A stretch of DNA of 64,000 bases from Chromobacterium rhizoryzae (GCF_020544465.1 NZ_CP066126.1:1984001-2048000), one strand, 5' to 3'; shown: positions 24,599 through 33,571, counted from the first letter of the stretch. Program-made: numbers and translations. Notes: generated by a model from the letters alone, not told the origin.

Positions 24599-25306
24599 AT
24601 GGGGCAGCTGACGAGGGGAAACGCGGCCAAGAAGCCGCTGGACGTAGTGCCCAGCCACAACGCCGACATTATCTTGCCCAAGCAGGCCGGCAAAGTGCCC
24701 TTGGCCAGCCAGGCGGTGATCGTCATCGGCTCTTCCACCGGCGGCACGGAGGCGCTGCGCACCTTGCTGACCGCGCTGCCGGTCTCGATGCCGCCCATCC
24801 TGATTACCCAGCATATGCCGGAGATGTTCACCCATTCCTTCGCCACGCGGCTGAACACCTTGTGCAAGCTTACGGTGAAGGAAGCCGAGGACAATGAACG
24901 GCTGCAAAACGGCACCGTCTACATTGCGCCCGGCCATTCCCATCTGCTGATCAAGCCGGCGCCCACCATAGGCTACGCCATCGGCCTGCACGCCGGGCCG
25001 CCGGTCAACCGGCATCGCCCGTCCGTGGACGTGCTGTTCCGCTCCGCCGCCAACCTGGTGGGCAAGAACTGCATCGGCGTGATCCTGACCGGCATGGGGC
25101 GGGACGGCGCCAGCGGCATGCTGGAGCTCAAGCAGGCCGGCGCCTGGAACATCGCCCAGGACGAAGCCAGCTGCGTGGTGTTCGGCATGCCCAAGGAGGC
25201 CATCGCCATGGGCGGCGCGCACGAAGTGCTGGCCTTGGAAAGCATCGCCACGCGTTTGTCGGTGCTGGCCACGCAAAAGCAACAACAAGCCGGCGGCTCG
25301 GCTTAA
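24599..25306 (+). CDS. Stand-alone CheB-type protein-glutamate methylesterase domain
   Basis: A 235-residue protein consisting of the CheB catalytic domain without a receiver. The triad is visible: Ser46 in GSSTGG, His in TQHMPEMFT, Asp in TGMGRDGAS; HAGPPVNRHRPSVDVLF is a further CheB hallmark. Full CheB has about 350 residues with an N-terminal receiver; here it is replaced by a 35-residue Lys-rich tail with no domain. Without a receiver it is probably constitutively active or uses a separate partner, such as the receiver of the sigma54 activator encoded 22 bases downstream. Start: ATG 24599; the earlier GTG frame lacks a ribosome site. It deamidates or demethylates chemoreceptors by family role. 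Confidence 0.88.
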   Translation: MGQLTRGNAAKKPLDVVPSHNADIILPKQAGKVPLASQAVIVIGSSTGGTEALRTLLTALPVSMPPILITQHMPEMFTHSFATRLNTLCKLTVKEAEDNERLQNGTVYIAPGHSHLLIKPAPTIGYAIGLHAGPPVNRHRPSVDVLFRSAANLVGKNCIGVILTGMGRDGASGMLELKQAGAWNIAQDEASCVVFGMPKEAIAMGGAHEVLALESIATRLSVLATQKQQQAGGSA

Positions 25307-25328
25307 CCCTCTGATAGAACAAGAAGAC

Positions 25329-26705
25329 ATGAAGTATCTCCCTATTCTGGTGGTGGAAGACGACGCGGACCTGCGCGAAGCCATCGTCGACACCCTAAGC
25401 CTGGCCGGTTATCCCACCTTGGAGGCCGGCGACGGCGCCGCGGCCCTGGCCAAATTGAAAGAAGCCCCGGTGGGGCTGATCGTATCCGACGCCCAGATGG
25501 CGCCGATGGACGGCTACGCGTTGTTCGAGGAAGCGAAAAAACGCTATCCCGGCGTGCCCTTCATCCTGATGACCGCCTACGGCGTCATCGAAAGGGCGAT
25601 TGAACTGCTGCGCGCGGGCGCCGCGCATTACCTGCTCAAGCCTTTCGAGCCGGCCAGCCTGATCGCCGAAGTGGAAAAGCATTTGCTGCGCATGCCCAGC
25701 GAGACGAGCGGCGAGGTGGTGGCCGAGTCAGCCGCGATGCGGCAGCTGTTCGCGCTGGCCGGCCGCGTGGCCGGCAGCGACGTCAGCGTGATGATCTCCG
25801 GCCCCAGCGGCGTGGGCAAGGAAGTGCTGGCGCGCTACATCCATCGGCACTCCAAGCGCTGCGAAGGGCCATTCGTCGCGGTCAACTGCGCGGCGATCCC
25901 GGAAAACCTGCTGGAGTCCACCTTGTTCGGCCATGAGCGCGGCGCGTTCACCGGCGCGGCCCAGGCCTTGCCGGGCAAGTTCGAACAGGCGCAGGGCGGC
26001 ACCATCCTGCTGGACGAAGTCACCGAGATGCCGTTGTCGCTGCAGGCCAAGCTGCTGCGCGTGCTGCAGGAGCGGGAAGTGGAGCGCGTCGGCGGCACGC
26101 GCACCCTGAAGCTGGACATCCGCGTGCTGGCCACGTCCAACCGCGATTTGCAGGCCGCGGTGGACGCGGGGCAATTTCGCGAGGACCTGTATTTCCGTTT
26201 GAACGTGTTCCCGATGCGCATCCCCGCGCTGGCCGAACGACGCGACGATATTCTGCCGCTGGCACGAATCATGCTTAAAAAGTACGCAGAGGCCGCCGGA
26301 AGAGGCAATCTGATCCTGTCCGAGGATGCGGAACGTCATTTGACGGCCTATAGTTGGGAGGGTAACATCCGCGAACTGGAGAATGTGGTGCAGCGGGCGG
26401 TGATTCTTGCCGCCGGGGCGGAAATTTTTGCCGCCGACCTGCTGCTGGATCACGACTCCGGCGCGGCTCAGGTTACCCGGACAGCGTCTGAAAAAGACTA
26501 TTCCGTGTCGGATGAAACCGACATGAAAACGCTAGAGAAACGCCATATTCTGGAAACCTTGACCGCAGTGGGCGGCGTCAAGAAGCTGGCCGCGGAAAAA
26601 CTGGGCATCAGCGAGCGCACCTTGCGCTATAAATTGCAGCGTTACCGTGATGAAGACGCAGCCGACGGATGTCAGGAGGTTCCAGATGGAAATGGCTTGG
26701 AGTAA
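25329..26705 (+). CDS. flrC: Sigma54-dependent flagellar response regulator (FleR/FlrC type)
   Basis: A 458-residue NtrC-class activator. The receiver holds EDD and phospho-acceptor Asp54 (IVSDAQMAPMDG), MTAYG and LLKPF. The AAA+ domain has Walker A GPSGVGKE, an intact GAFTGA loop for sigma54 contact (HERGAFTGA), Walker B GGTILLDEVTEMP and the arginine-finger region. A C-terminal Fis-type helix-turn-helix (GVKKLAAEKLGISERTLRYKL) ends the protein. Its place right before fliE matches fleR in Pseudomonas and flrC in Vibrio, where it turns on middle flagellar genes. The kinase partner (FleS/FlrB) that normally precedes it is missing here. Confidence 0.92.
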   Translation: MKYLPILVVEDDADLREAIVDTLSLAGYPTLEAGDGAAALAKLKEAPVGLIVSDAQMAPMDGYALFEEAKKRYPGVPFILMTAYGVIERAIELLRAGAAHYLLKPFEPASLIAEVEKHLLRMPSETSGEVVAESAAMRQLFALAGRVAGSDVSVMISGPSGVGKEVLARYIHRHSKRCEGPFVAVNCAAIPENLLESTLFGHERGAFTGAAQALPGKFEQAQGGTILLDEVTEMPLSLQAKLLRVLQEREVERVGGTRTLKLDIRVLATSNRDLQAAVDAGQFREDLYFRLNVFPMRIPALAERRDDILPLARIMLKKYAEAAGRGNLILSEDAERHLTAYSWEGNIRELENVVQRAVILAAGAEIFAADLLLDHDSGAAQVTRTASEKDYSVSDETDMKTLEKRHILETLTAVGGVKKLAAEKLGISERTLRYKLQRYRDEDAADGCQEVPDGNGLE

Positions 26706-26707
26706 CC

Positions 26708-27028
26708 ATGTCAGTGCCAAATATCGATCAACTGTTGGGCGAGCTGCGCACCGCCTCGGCCCTGGCCGCGGGCAAGCCCGCCGCTACGGCCCCGGAAGCG
26801 TCCCAGGTGGACTTCTCCGCTGTGCTAAAGTCCACCTTGGAGCAGGTGAATTCGGCGCAGCAGACTTCGCAGGAGATGCAGAAGCAATTTGAATTGGGTG
26901 ACGAGGGGGTCAACCTGCAGGACGTGATGGTGTCGCTGCAGAAAGCCAGCCTGTCGTTCCAGACCATGGTTCAGGCGCGCAACAAGCTGGTCACCGCCTA
27001 TCAGGAAATCATGAATACCCAAGTCTAG
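26708..27028 (+). CDS. fliE: Flagellar hook-basal body protein FliE
   Basis: A 106-residue protein with the FliE signature in its C-terminal half: LGDEGVNLQDVMVSLQKASLSFQTMVQARNKLVTAYQEIM-type helices ending MNTQV. FliE joins the MS ring to the proximal rod and is exported by the flagellar type III system. The ATG at 26708 is two bases after the flrC stop, with AGGAGG about 30 bases upstream inside flrC; a better site directly before this ATG is not evident. It begins the long flagellar cluster. Confidence 0.93.
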   Translation: MSVPNIDQLLGELRTASALAAGKPAATAPEASQVDFSAVLKSTLEQVNSAQQTSQEMQKQFELGDEGVNLQDVMVSLQKASLSFQTMVQARNKLVTAYQEIMNTQV

Positions 27029-27081
27029 CGCTGCCGGACCCGACCAGCCGGCGGCGGTGGGCTCGAACCTAAAACCACTGT

Positions 27082-28824
27082 ATGGCTGACCTGGCAGAAG
27101 AAAACGCTACGCCCGTTTGGCGAAGCCGCATGAATGAAGCGTCCGATCGCTTCAAAGCGCTTCCCAACAATAAAAAAGTCCTGTTCCTCGCGGCGGTAGC
27201 CGCCATTTTCGCTGTTATCGTGGGCGCGGTGGTGTTGAACCGCACGCCCAGCTATAAAGTCCTGTTCTCCAATATCTCCGACCGCGACGGCGGGCAGGTG
27301 GCCGCTTCGCTGCAGCAGATGAACGTGCCGTATCAGTTGGGCGAGGGCGGCACCATCTCCGTGCCCTCGGACAAGGTCTACGACGCGCGCCTGAAGCTGG
27401 CGGCGCAAGGCCTGCCCAAGGCCGGCGGCGTCGGTTTCGAACTGATGGACAATCAGAAGTTCGGCATCAGCCAGTTCGCCGAGCAAGTCAATTACCAGCG
27501 CGCCATCGAGGGCGAGCTGGCGCGCACCATTGAAGCGGTGGGCTCGGTGGAGACCGCCCGCGTCCATATCGCCATTCCCAAGCAAAGCGTCTTCGTGCGC
27601 GAACAGCAACAGCCCACCGCCTCGGTGATGCTGAGCCTGTTCCGCGGCCGCATGCTGGACGCCGGGCAGATCGCCGGCATTTTGCACCTGGTGTCCAGCT
27701 CGGTGCCCAATCTGCCGGTCAAGAACGTCACCATCGTCGATCAGGACGGCAATCTGCTGTCCAAACAGAACGGGCCGGACGAGAACTCGGGCCTGGATCA
27801 GCGCCAGCTGGGCTATGTGCGCCAGGTGGAAGAGGGCTACGTCAAGCGCATCGAGGATATTCTGGAGCCGATCTTCGGCAAGGGCAATTCTCGCGCCCAG
27901 GTCACCGCCAGCGTCGATTTCGCCGAGGTGGAGCAGACCTCGGAAACCTTCAAGCCCAATTCCAGTCCCAATCCGTCCTCCACCCGCAGCCAGCAGATCA
28001 GCGAAAAGCTGAACAACGGCGCGGCGTTGCCGTCCGGCGTGCCGGGGGCCTTGTCCAATCAGCCGCCGTCGGCCGCCTCCGCTCCGATCACCTTGCCGCC
28101 GGGCGCCGCGCCGGGCACCGCCACGCTGTCCGGCCAGACCATGGGCGCGTCCGGCACGCTGCAACGCGACATCACCACCAATTACGAAGTCGACAAGACC
28201 ATCCAGCACACCAAGATGCCGCAGGGCGGCGTCAAGCGCCTATCGGCCGCCGTGGTGGTCAATTACCGGCGCATGCCGGACAAGAACGGCGAAATGAAGC
28301 CGACGCCGCTGACCCCGCAGGAGGTTCAGCAGATCAATAATCTGGTCAAGGAGGCGATGGGCTTCAACACCCAGCGCGGCGACACCCTGAACGTGGTCAA
28401 CGCCGCCTTCGCCGACGCCGAAGTGCCGGCGACGCTGCAGGAAAAAGTCACCGACTACGTGGCCAGCAACGGCTCCAGCCTGATCAAGTACGGCCTGCTG
28501 ACCATCGCGGTGCTCTACCTGCTGTTCGGCGTGGTGCGGCCCATCATGCGCGATCTGGTCAAGCCGCCGGCGCCGGCCAAGGGCAGCGAAGAAGAGGCCG
28601 CGGCGCAGGCCGCCGCCGCGGGCGGCCGCCTGCTGGGCGTGGCCGGAGAAGAAGGCGAGGAGGGCGCGGCCGGTCACGCCGGCGGCGCCGCGGGCGGCGG
28701 CGATCCGCGCGAAGCGCAGATGCGGCAATACACCACCAATCTGGAAGCGGTGCGTGAAATGGTGAAATCCGATCCGCGCATGGCGGCCCAGATCATCAAG
28801 GAATGGATAAGCGCCGATGAGTGA
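27082..28824 (+). CDS. fliF: Flagellar MS-ring protein FliF
   Basis: A 580-residue membrane protein. Transmembrane helix 1 at about 32-52 follows a short cytoplasmic start; the ring-building domains have YKVLFSNISDRDGGQV, GFELMDNQKFGISQFAEQVNYQRA (YscJ-like) and RVHIAIPKQSVFVREQQ; the second helix lies near 475. The C-terminal tail after the second helix ends NLEAVREMVKSDPRMAAQIIKEWISADE, the FliG-binding piece. An Ala/Gly/Glu-rich spacer (about 505-545) lies just before it. It overlaps fliG by eight bases. Confidence 0.96.
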   Translation: MADLAEENATPVWRSRMNEASDRFKALPNNKKVLFLAAVAAIFAVIVGAVVLNRTPSYKVLFSNISDRDGGQVAASLQQMNVPYQLGEGGTISVPSDKVYDARLKLAAQGLPKAGGVGFELMDNQKFGISQFAEQVNYQRAIEGELARTIEAVGSVETARVHIAIPKQSVFVREQQQPTASVMLSLFRGRMLDAGQIAGILHLVSSSVPNLPVKNVTIVDQDGNLLSKQNGPDENSGLDQRQLGYVRQVEEGYVKRIEDILEPIFGKGNSRAQVTASVDFAEVEQTSETFKPNSSPNPSSTRSQQISEKLNNGAALPSGVPGALSNQPPSAASAPITLPPGAAPGTATLSGQTMGASGTLQRDITTNYEVDKTIQHTKMPQGGVKRLSAAVVVNYRRMPDKNGEMKPTPLTPQEVQQINNLVKEAMGFNTQRGDTLNVVNAAFADAEVPATLQEKVTDYVASNGSSLIKYGLLTIAVLYLLFGVVRPIMRDLVKPPAPAKGSEEEAAAQAAAAGGRLLGVAGEEGEEGAAGHAGGAAGGGDPREAQMRQYTTNLEAVREMVKSDPRMAAQIIKEWISADE

Positions 28825-29815
28825 GAACGGAGTGCGCAAAAGCGCGGTGTTGCTGTTCAGCCTGGGGCAGGCCGAGGCGGTGGAGGTGTTCAAATACCTC
28901 GGTCCCAAGGAAGTGCAGAAAATTTCGCTGGCGATGGCGGCGATCAATAATCTGAGCTACGAACAGATCGACGAGGTGGTCAGCGAATTCAAGGGCGAGT
29001 GCGCGGCGCGCGCCAGCATCGGCGCGTCCGACGAATACCTGCGCAATGTGCTGATCGAGGCGCTGGGCCCGGACAAGGCGGCCAACCTGTTGGACAAGAT
29101 CATGCAGGGCAACGACCACAGCGGCATCGAAAGCCTGAAGTGGATGGACCCTTCTTCCGCCGCGGACCTGATCCGCAACGAGCACCCGCAGATCATCGCC
29201 ACCATTCTGGTGCATCTGGAGCCGGATCTGTCCAGCTCCATTCTGTCCTTCTTCCCGGAGCGGATGCGCAACGAAGTGCTGATCCGGACCGCCACGCTGG
29301 AGGGTGTGCAGCCGCAGGCGCTGCGCGAACTGAACGACGTGCTGACCCAGCTCTTGTCCGGTTCCGACCGTATCAAGAAGAGCGCGGCCGGCGGCATTGG
29401 CCTGACCGCGGAAATCCTCAACTTCATGGGCTCCAACGTCGAGGCCGCCGCGCTCAATTACATCCGCGAGTACGACCCGGAGCTGGCTCAGCGCATTCAG
29501 GACAAGATGTTCGTGTTCGAGAACATCCTGGAAATCGACGACCGTTCGATCCAGACGATTCTGCGCGAAGTGCAGTCCGATTCTCTGGTCATCGCGCTCA
29601 AAGGCACCAGCGCCGAGCTCAAGGACAAAATCTTCCGCAATATGTCGCAGCGGGCCGCGGAAATGTTGCGCGACGACCTGGAGTCCAAGGGCCCGGTCAA
29701 GCTGTCCGAAGTGGAGGCCGAGCAGAAGGAAATCCTCAAGGTGGTGCGCAAGCTCGCCGACGACGGCCAGATCGTGCTAGGCAGCAAGGGCGGTGATGAA
29801 GGTCTCGTCGAGTAA
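28817..29815 (+). CDS. fliG: Flagellar rotor switch protein FliG
   Basis: A 332-residue FliG. N-terminal FliF-binding part (GVRKSAVLLFSLGQAEAVEVFKYLG), middle domain with the EHPQ motif (RNEHPQIIATIL) that contacts FliM, and C-terminal torque helix with the charged residues RSIQTILREVQSDSLVIALKG and KDKIFRNMSQRAAEMLRDDLE. It transmits stator force from MotA to the rotor; a motA gene is in this window at 4958. It overlaps both neighbours, so expression is coupled to fliF and fliH. Confidence 0.96.
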   Translation: MSENGVRKSAVLLFSLGQAEAVEVFKYLGPKEVQKISLAMAAINNLSYEQIDEVVSEFKGECAARASIGASDEYLRNVLIEALGPDKAANLLDKIMQGNDHSGIESLKWMDPSSAADLIRNEHPQIIATILVHLEPDLSSSILSFFPERMRNEVLIRTATLEGVQPQALRELNDVLTQLLSGSDRIKKSAAGGIGLTAEILNFMGSNVEAAALNYIREYDPELAQRIQDKMFVFENILEIDDRSIQTILREVQSDSLVIALKGTSAELKDKIFRNMSQRAAEMLRDDLESKGPVKLSEVEAEQKEILKVVRKLADDGQIVLGSKGGDEGLVE

Positions 29816-30623
29816 TCCCATCATCCCCGGCGAGGAGCTGGAGGGCTGGAGCAGTTGGAGTCCCAACGCGCTGGACGGCCTGACTCAGAGACTGACGCCG
29901 GTGCAACTGATGGAGCTGGCGCAGCAGCGCCGCCGCCAGCAGGAGCAGGCGCAGGCGGAGTCCGCCGCCGAGCCGGCACCGGCCGAGCCCGAAGCGGAAG
30001 CCGGCGGGGCCGAAAACGAGCGCGCGGTCAGCGGTTATCCCACCGCGGCGGAGCTGGAAGCCATCCATCAGGAAGCCTGGCAGTCCGGTCATGAGGCCGG
30101 GGAGGAAGCCGGCCGCGCCGCCGGTTATCAAGAAGGTTTGACCGCCGGGCGCGAGCAGGGTCTGGCCGAGGTGCGCGCCGAGCAGGAGGCCCGCTTCGCC
30201 GCGGCCTGGCAGCCGCTGCAAGCGCTGGCGGCAGGGCTGGCGCAAGATATTTCCCGTTTTGAAACCGAATTGTCGGCGGACTGGCTGGCGCTGGCGCTGG
30301 AGCTCGCCGGCCAGTTGAGCCATGGGCTGGCGCGGCAGAATCCTTTGTTGATTCAGGAGTTGCTGCGCGAGGCGCTGGAGGACTTGCCGGCCACGCTGGC
30401 TCAGGCGCGGCTGCGCTTGAACCCGGCGGATCTGGCCGTGGCGCGGGAGTTTCTGGCCCAGGAGACGCCGGAAACCCAGTGGCAATGGATAGAGGATCCG
30501 GAAGTGGAGCGCGGCGGCTGCGTGATAGACACCGCGGCGTTGCGGCTGGATCTGACCATGAACACCCGCATCGCCGCCATGCGCAAAGCCTTGGGAATGG
30601 ACGATGAGCCCGCCGCTGATTGA
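29796..30623 (+). CDS. fliH: Flagellar export apparatus regulator FliH
   Basis: A 275-residue protein with an acidic, Gln/Ala-rich N-terminus and the central run of GxxxG-like repeats (SGHEAGEEAGRAAGYQEG, TAGREQGLAEV, about residues 90-125) that is the FliH signature. The C-terminal part is related to the V-ATPase E subunit. FliH binds and restrains FliI ATPase and docks it at the export gate. The ATG at 29796 overlaps fliG by 20 bases; GTG one codon upstream is less likely. It overlaps fliI by 20 bases as well. Confidence 0.92.
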   Translation: MKVSSSNPIIPGEELEGWSSWSPNALDGLTQRLTPVQLMELAQQRRRQQEQAQAESAAEPAPAEPEAEAGGAENERAVSGYPTAAELEAIHQEAWQSGHEAGEEAGRAAGYQEGLTAGREQGLAEVRAEQEARFAAAWQPLQALAAGLAQDISRFETELSADWLALALELAGQLSHGLARQNPLLIQELLREALEDLPATLAQARLRLNPADLAVAREFLAQETPETQWQWIEDPEVERGGCVIDTAALRLDLTMNTRIAAMRKALGMDDEPAAD

Positions 30624-31998
30624 GCGCCAGCGCGCCTGGCTGCGCGATTGCGCGGACAGCGCGCGCGCCGCCAAGCTGTGGCAGCCCTGCGGCAAGCTGG
30701 TCCGCGTCACCGGCATGGTGATGGAAGCGGTGGGCCTCAAGCTGCCGGTGGGCAGCGCCTGCCAGGTGGCCCTGGCGGATAAGCGTCTGGTGGAAGCCGA
30801 GGTGGTGGGCTTCTCCGGCGACAAAGTCTTTCTGATGCCGCTGAGCAATGTGCATGGCTTGCTGCCGGGCACGCCGGTGATGCCGCTGACGCCGCAGCAC
30901 CCGCCGCAATTCGGCAAGACCCGGGCCCAGGCCGCCGGCGACGGCGCGTCCGGCCGCATGGTGCCGGTGGGGCTCAGCCTGTTGGGCCGGGTGCTGGACT
31001 CGCTGGGCCGGCCGCTGGACGGCAAGGGCGACATTCATCCCGACGCCTGGTTTCCCTTGCACAGCCAGCCGATGAACCCGCTGGACCGATCGCCGGTGCG
31101 CGACGTGCTGGATGTCGGCGTGCGCGCCATCAACGGCCTGTTGACGGTGGGGCGCGGTCAGCGTCTGGGCCTGTTCGCCGGCTCCGGCGTGGGCAAATCG
31201 GTGTTGCTGGGCATGATGGCGCGCTTCACCAAGGCCGACGTGGTGGTGGTGGGCCTGATCGGCGAGCGCGGCCGCGAGGTCAAGGACTTCATCGAAAACA
31301 TTCTCGGCGACGAGGGCATCGCCCGCTCGGTGGTGGTGGCCGCGCCGGCGGACATGCCGCCGCTGATGCGGCTGCACGGCGCCGCCTACGCCACCGCGCT
31401 GGCCGAGTATTTCCGCGCCCAGGGCCTGGACGTATTGCTGCTGATGGATTCGGTGACCCGTTACGCGATGGCGCAACGCGAGATCGCGCTGGCCATCGGC
31501 GAGCCGCCGGTGACCAAAGGCTATCCGCCGTCGGTGTTCGCGCGTCTGCCGCAATTGATCGAGCGCGCCGGCAACGCCGCCGAGGGCGGCGGCTCCATCA
31601 CCGGCTTCTACACGGTGCTGTCCGAGGGCGACGATCAGCAGGACCCGATCGCGGACTCGGCGCGCGCCATTCTGGACGGCCACTTCGTGCTGTCGCGCGA
31701 ACTGGCCGAATCCGGCCACTATCCGTCCATCGACATCGAGCAGTCCATCAGCCGGGTGATGGTGGACGTGGTGCCGCAGTCGCAGATGGCTTTGGCCCGG
31801 CAATTCAAGCAGCTGTATTCGCGCTATCAGCGCAACCGCGATCTGATCAGCGTCGGCGCCTATGTGCCCGGCTCGGATCCGGTATTGGACGAGGCGATGC
31901 GGCGTCAGCTGCCCATGGTCGGTTTTCTGACCCAGCCTATGCATGAGTCGCAGGATTTCCCGTCCAGCTGCGAACAATTGCAGGGCGTGTTGTCCTGA
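30604..31998 (+). CDS. fliI: Flagellum-specific ATPase FliI
   Basis: A 464-residue F1-beta-like ATPase: Walker A GSGVGKSVLLG, Walker B LDVLLLMDSVTRYAMAQRE, then EPPVTKGYPPSVFARLPQLIERAG and the conserved GSITGFYTVLSEGDD. It provides energy for flagellar type III export with FliH and FliJ. Length agrees with the family. The first 20 bases overlap fliH. Confidence 0.96.
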   Translation: MSPPLIERQRAWLRDCADSARAAKLWQPCGKLVRVTGMVMEAVGLKLPVGSACQVALADKRLVEAEVVGFSGDKVFLMPLSNVHGLLPGTPVMPLTPQHPPQFGKTRAQAAGDGASGRMVPVGLSLLGRVLDSLGRPLDGKGDIHPDAWFPLHSQPMNPLDRSPVRDVLDVGVRAINGLLTVGRGQRLGLFAGSGVGKSVLLGMMARFTKADVVVVGLIGERGREVKDFIENILGDEGIARSVVVAAPADMPPLMRLHGAAYATALAEYFRAQGLDVLLLMDSVTRYAMAQREIALAIGEPPVTKGYPPSVFARLPQLIERAGNAAEGGGSITGFYTVLSEGDDQQDPIADSARAILDGHFVLSRELAESGHYPSIDIEQSISRVMVDVVPQSQMALARQFKQLYSRYQRNRDLISVGAYVPGSDPVLDEAMRRQLPMVGFLTQPMHESQDFPSSCEQLQGVLS

Positions 31999-32007
31999 GG
32001 CTGAGCC

Positions 32008-32457
32008 GTGGCGGAGAGCAAATACCTGTTGTTGATTCGCTTGGCCGAGGACAAGCAGAAGGCCGCCGCCGAACGCATGCGGCTGGCGCAAGGCCGTCTG
32101 GCGGACGCCCGTTCGCGTCAGGAGCAGCTGGACGCGTTTCGCGGCGAGTACCGGCAACGGCTGACCAGCCGCGGCGCTCAGGGCATCAGCGCGTTGCAGT
32201 ATCAGGATTTCCAGCGTTTTCTCGCCCGTCTGGACGAGGCCATGGTGCAACAGCAGGGCGAGGTGGAGCGCTGCACCCAGCGTTTCTTGCTGGAGCGTCA
32301 GGCCTGGCAGCATGAATACAAAAAGCTCAAGGCCTATGAAAAACTGCTGCAGCGGGAGCAGGAGCGCGCCGCCGTGCGCGAGGCGCGGCTGCAGCAAAAG
32401 GCCAGCGACGAATTCGCCACCCGGCGTTTCTGGGACAGCACCCACGGCGAGGAATAA
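32008..32457 (+). CDS. fliJ: Flagellar export chaperone FliJ
   Basis: A 149-residue, almost wholly helical and highly charged protein predicted to form an antiparallel coiled coil, as FliJ does in the FliI ring. Visible motifs: AEDKQKAAAERMRLAQGRLADARSRQEQL and QYQDFQRFLARLDEAM. Sequence conservation in FliJ is low, so position between fliI and fliK is the main support. It ends 24 bases before a sigma54 promoter for the next gene. Confidence 0.88.
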   Translation: MAESKYLLLIRLAEDKQKAAAERMRLAQGRLADARSRQEQLDAFRGEYRQRLTSRGAQGISALQYQDFQRFLARLDEAMVQQQGEVERCTQRFLLERQAWQHEYKKLKAYEKLLQREQERAAVREARLQQKASDEFATRRFWDSTHGEE

Positions 32458-32480
32458 GGTCTTGCTCCAAGGCCGGCGCT

Positions 32481-32496
32481 TGGCACGCTAGTTGCT
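32481..32496 (+). promoter_or_regulatory. Sigma54 (-24/-12) promoter of fliK
   Basis: TGGCACG (32481-32487), four bases, TTGCT (32492-32496) is a near-consensus RpoN promoter, with GG and GC elements at correct spacing. It lies 34 bases before the fliK ATG in the only noticeable gap between fliE and fliK. The likely activator is the FleR/FlrC protein encoded at 25329. Confidence 0.88.
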
Positions 32497-32530
32497 TTAT
32501 TGTCTGCGTCTTACTTGTAGAGAGTCGGCC

Positions 32531-33472
32531 ATGACGACACCTGTGAACGCAGCCGCGGCCAATCCGGTCGGCGGCAAAGCCAATATGCCGGGCGGCAATC
32601 TGGCCACTGCCGGCGATACCGGCGCCGGCGACCTGTTCGCCAGCCTGCTGGGGCTGCAGATGAGCGCCCTGGGCAGTTCCTTCCTGCCGGGCGCCAACGC
32701 CGATCCGCTGGCGGACGCAGGCCTGGACAAGGATAAGCCGGCCAAGGGCGAGGACGGCCAGGCGCAGGCGACGCCCTTGCCGGGCATGCCGCTGATGGCC
32801 GCCGCGCAGCAGCCCGTCCAGCAGCAGGCGATGGCCGCGCCGCGGGCCAGCGGCGATTTGCCGACCGGCGCCAAGCCGGTGGATCTCAAGCCGGACGTCG
32901 CCGCGACCCTGCCCGCCGCTCTTGGCAAGACCCGCAACCTGCCCCTGCAGGCGCAGCAAAATTTGCCGGAAGACGGCAAGGTCCTGCCGCAGTTTTTGCC
33001 GCTCCAGGGGCATGAACAGCTGGCGGTCAAGCAAACGGCGCCCACGCCGGTGTTCACCGTGCAGCAGCCGGTGACCGATCCCAATTGGGCCAAGGCTATG
33101 AGCGAGCAGGTGATGGGCATGGTCAGCCTCAAGGCCGACAAGGCGCAGATCCAGTTGAATCCGCCGCAATTGGGGCCGATCGAGGTGACGCTGAAGATGA
33201 ACGGCAACGACCAGGCCCAGGTATTGTTCGCCGCGGCGGTGCCGGCCACGCGCGAGGCGCTGGAAAACAATATGCACCGTCTGTCTTCCATGCTGGCCGC
33301 CGGCGGCATTCAGCTGACCGACGCGCAAGTGTCCAGCGGACAATCCGGACAGCAACAGCAGGCGTTTCAGCGCGGACAATCGCAGCGCGAGAACGAGAGC
33401 GCCGAGCCCGAGCCGATGGATGCATTGAGCAGCATCAAGGCCGCTCGAGGCATTCTCAGCATTTTCGCCTGA
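32531..33472 (+). CDS. fliK: Flagellar hook-length control protein FliK
   Basis: A 313-residue protein: low-complexity Ala/Gly/Gln-rich N-terminal part (secreted ruler) to about residue 180, then the conserved FliK C-terminal domain (MSEQVMGMVSLKADKAQIQLNPPQLGPIEVTLKMNGN and ALENNMHRLSSMLAAGGIQL), then a Gln-rich tail. The C-terminal domain switches the FlhB export gate from hook to filament substrates. The ATG at 32531 follows its own sigma54 promoter. A start at 32492 lies inside that promoter and is rejected. Confidence 0.92.
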   Translation: MTTPVNAAAANPVGGKANMPGGNLATAGDTGAGDLFASLLGLQMSALGSSFLPGANADPLADAGLDKDKPAKGEDGQAQATPLPGMPLMAAAQQPVQQQAMAAPRASGDLPTGAKPVDLKPDVAATLPAALGKTRNLPLQAQQNLPEDGKVLPQFLPLQGHEQLAVKQTAPTPVFTVQQPVTDPNWAKAMSEQVMGMVSLKADKAQIQLNPPQLGPIEVTLKMNGNDQAQVLFAAAVPATREALENNMHRLSSMLAAGGIQLTDAQVSSGQSGQQQQAFQRGQSQRENESAEPEPMDALSSIKAARGILSIFA

Positions 33473-33489
33473 TCATTTGTGATAATCTC

Positions 33490-33571
33490 CCCTGTTCAAT
33501 TGGCATCTAAAATTAGAAAATATAGTGAAGAAATCGTTTAAGATTTCACTATGAACACCCAGTGAACAGGG
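33490..33571. promoter_or_regulatory. Nested inverted repeat between fliK and fliL
   Basis: Outer arms CCCTGTTCA (33490-33498) and TGAACAGGG (33563-33571) enclose an inner stem AGTGAAGAAATC/GATTTCACT (33524-33535 with 33542-33550). The region is AT-rich, unlike its neighbours. It may be a terminator-like structure or an attenuator for fliL; outer arms resemble the end of the dispersed repeats. The fliL ATG follows eight bases later. Confidence 0.5.

Noticed and set aside
26260..26276. Sigma54-like sequence TGGCACG-N4-ATGCTT within flrC
   Set aside because: One key base of the -12 element differs, it lies 430 bases before fliE, and it encodes a conserved part of FlrC (LARIMLKK). Probably chance.
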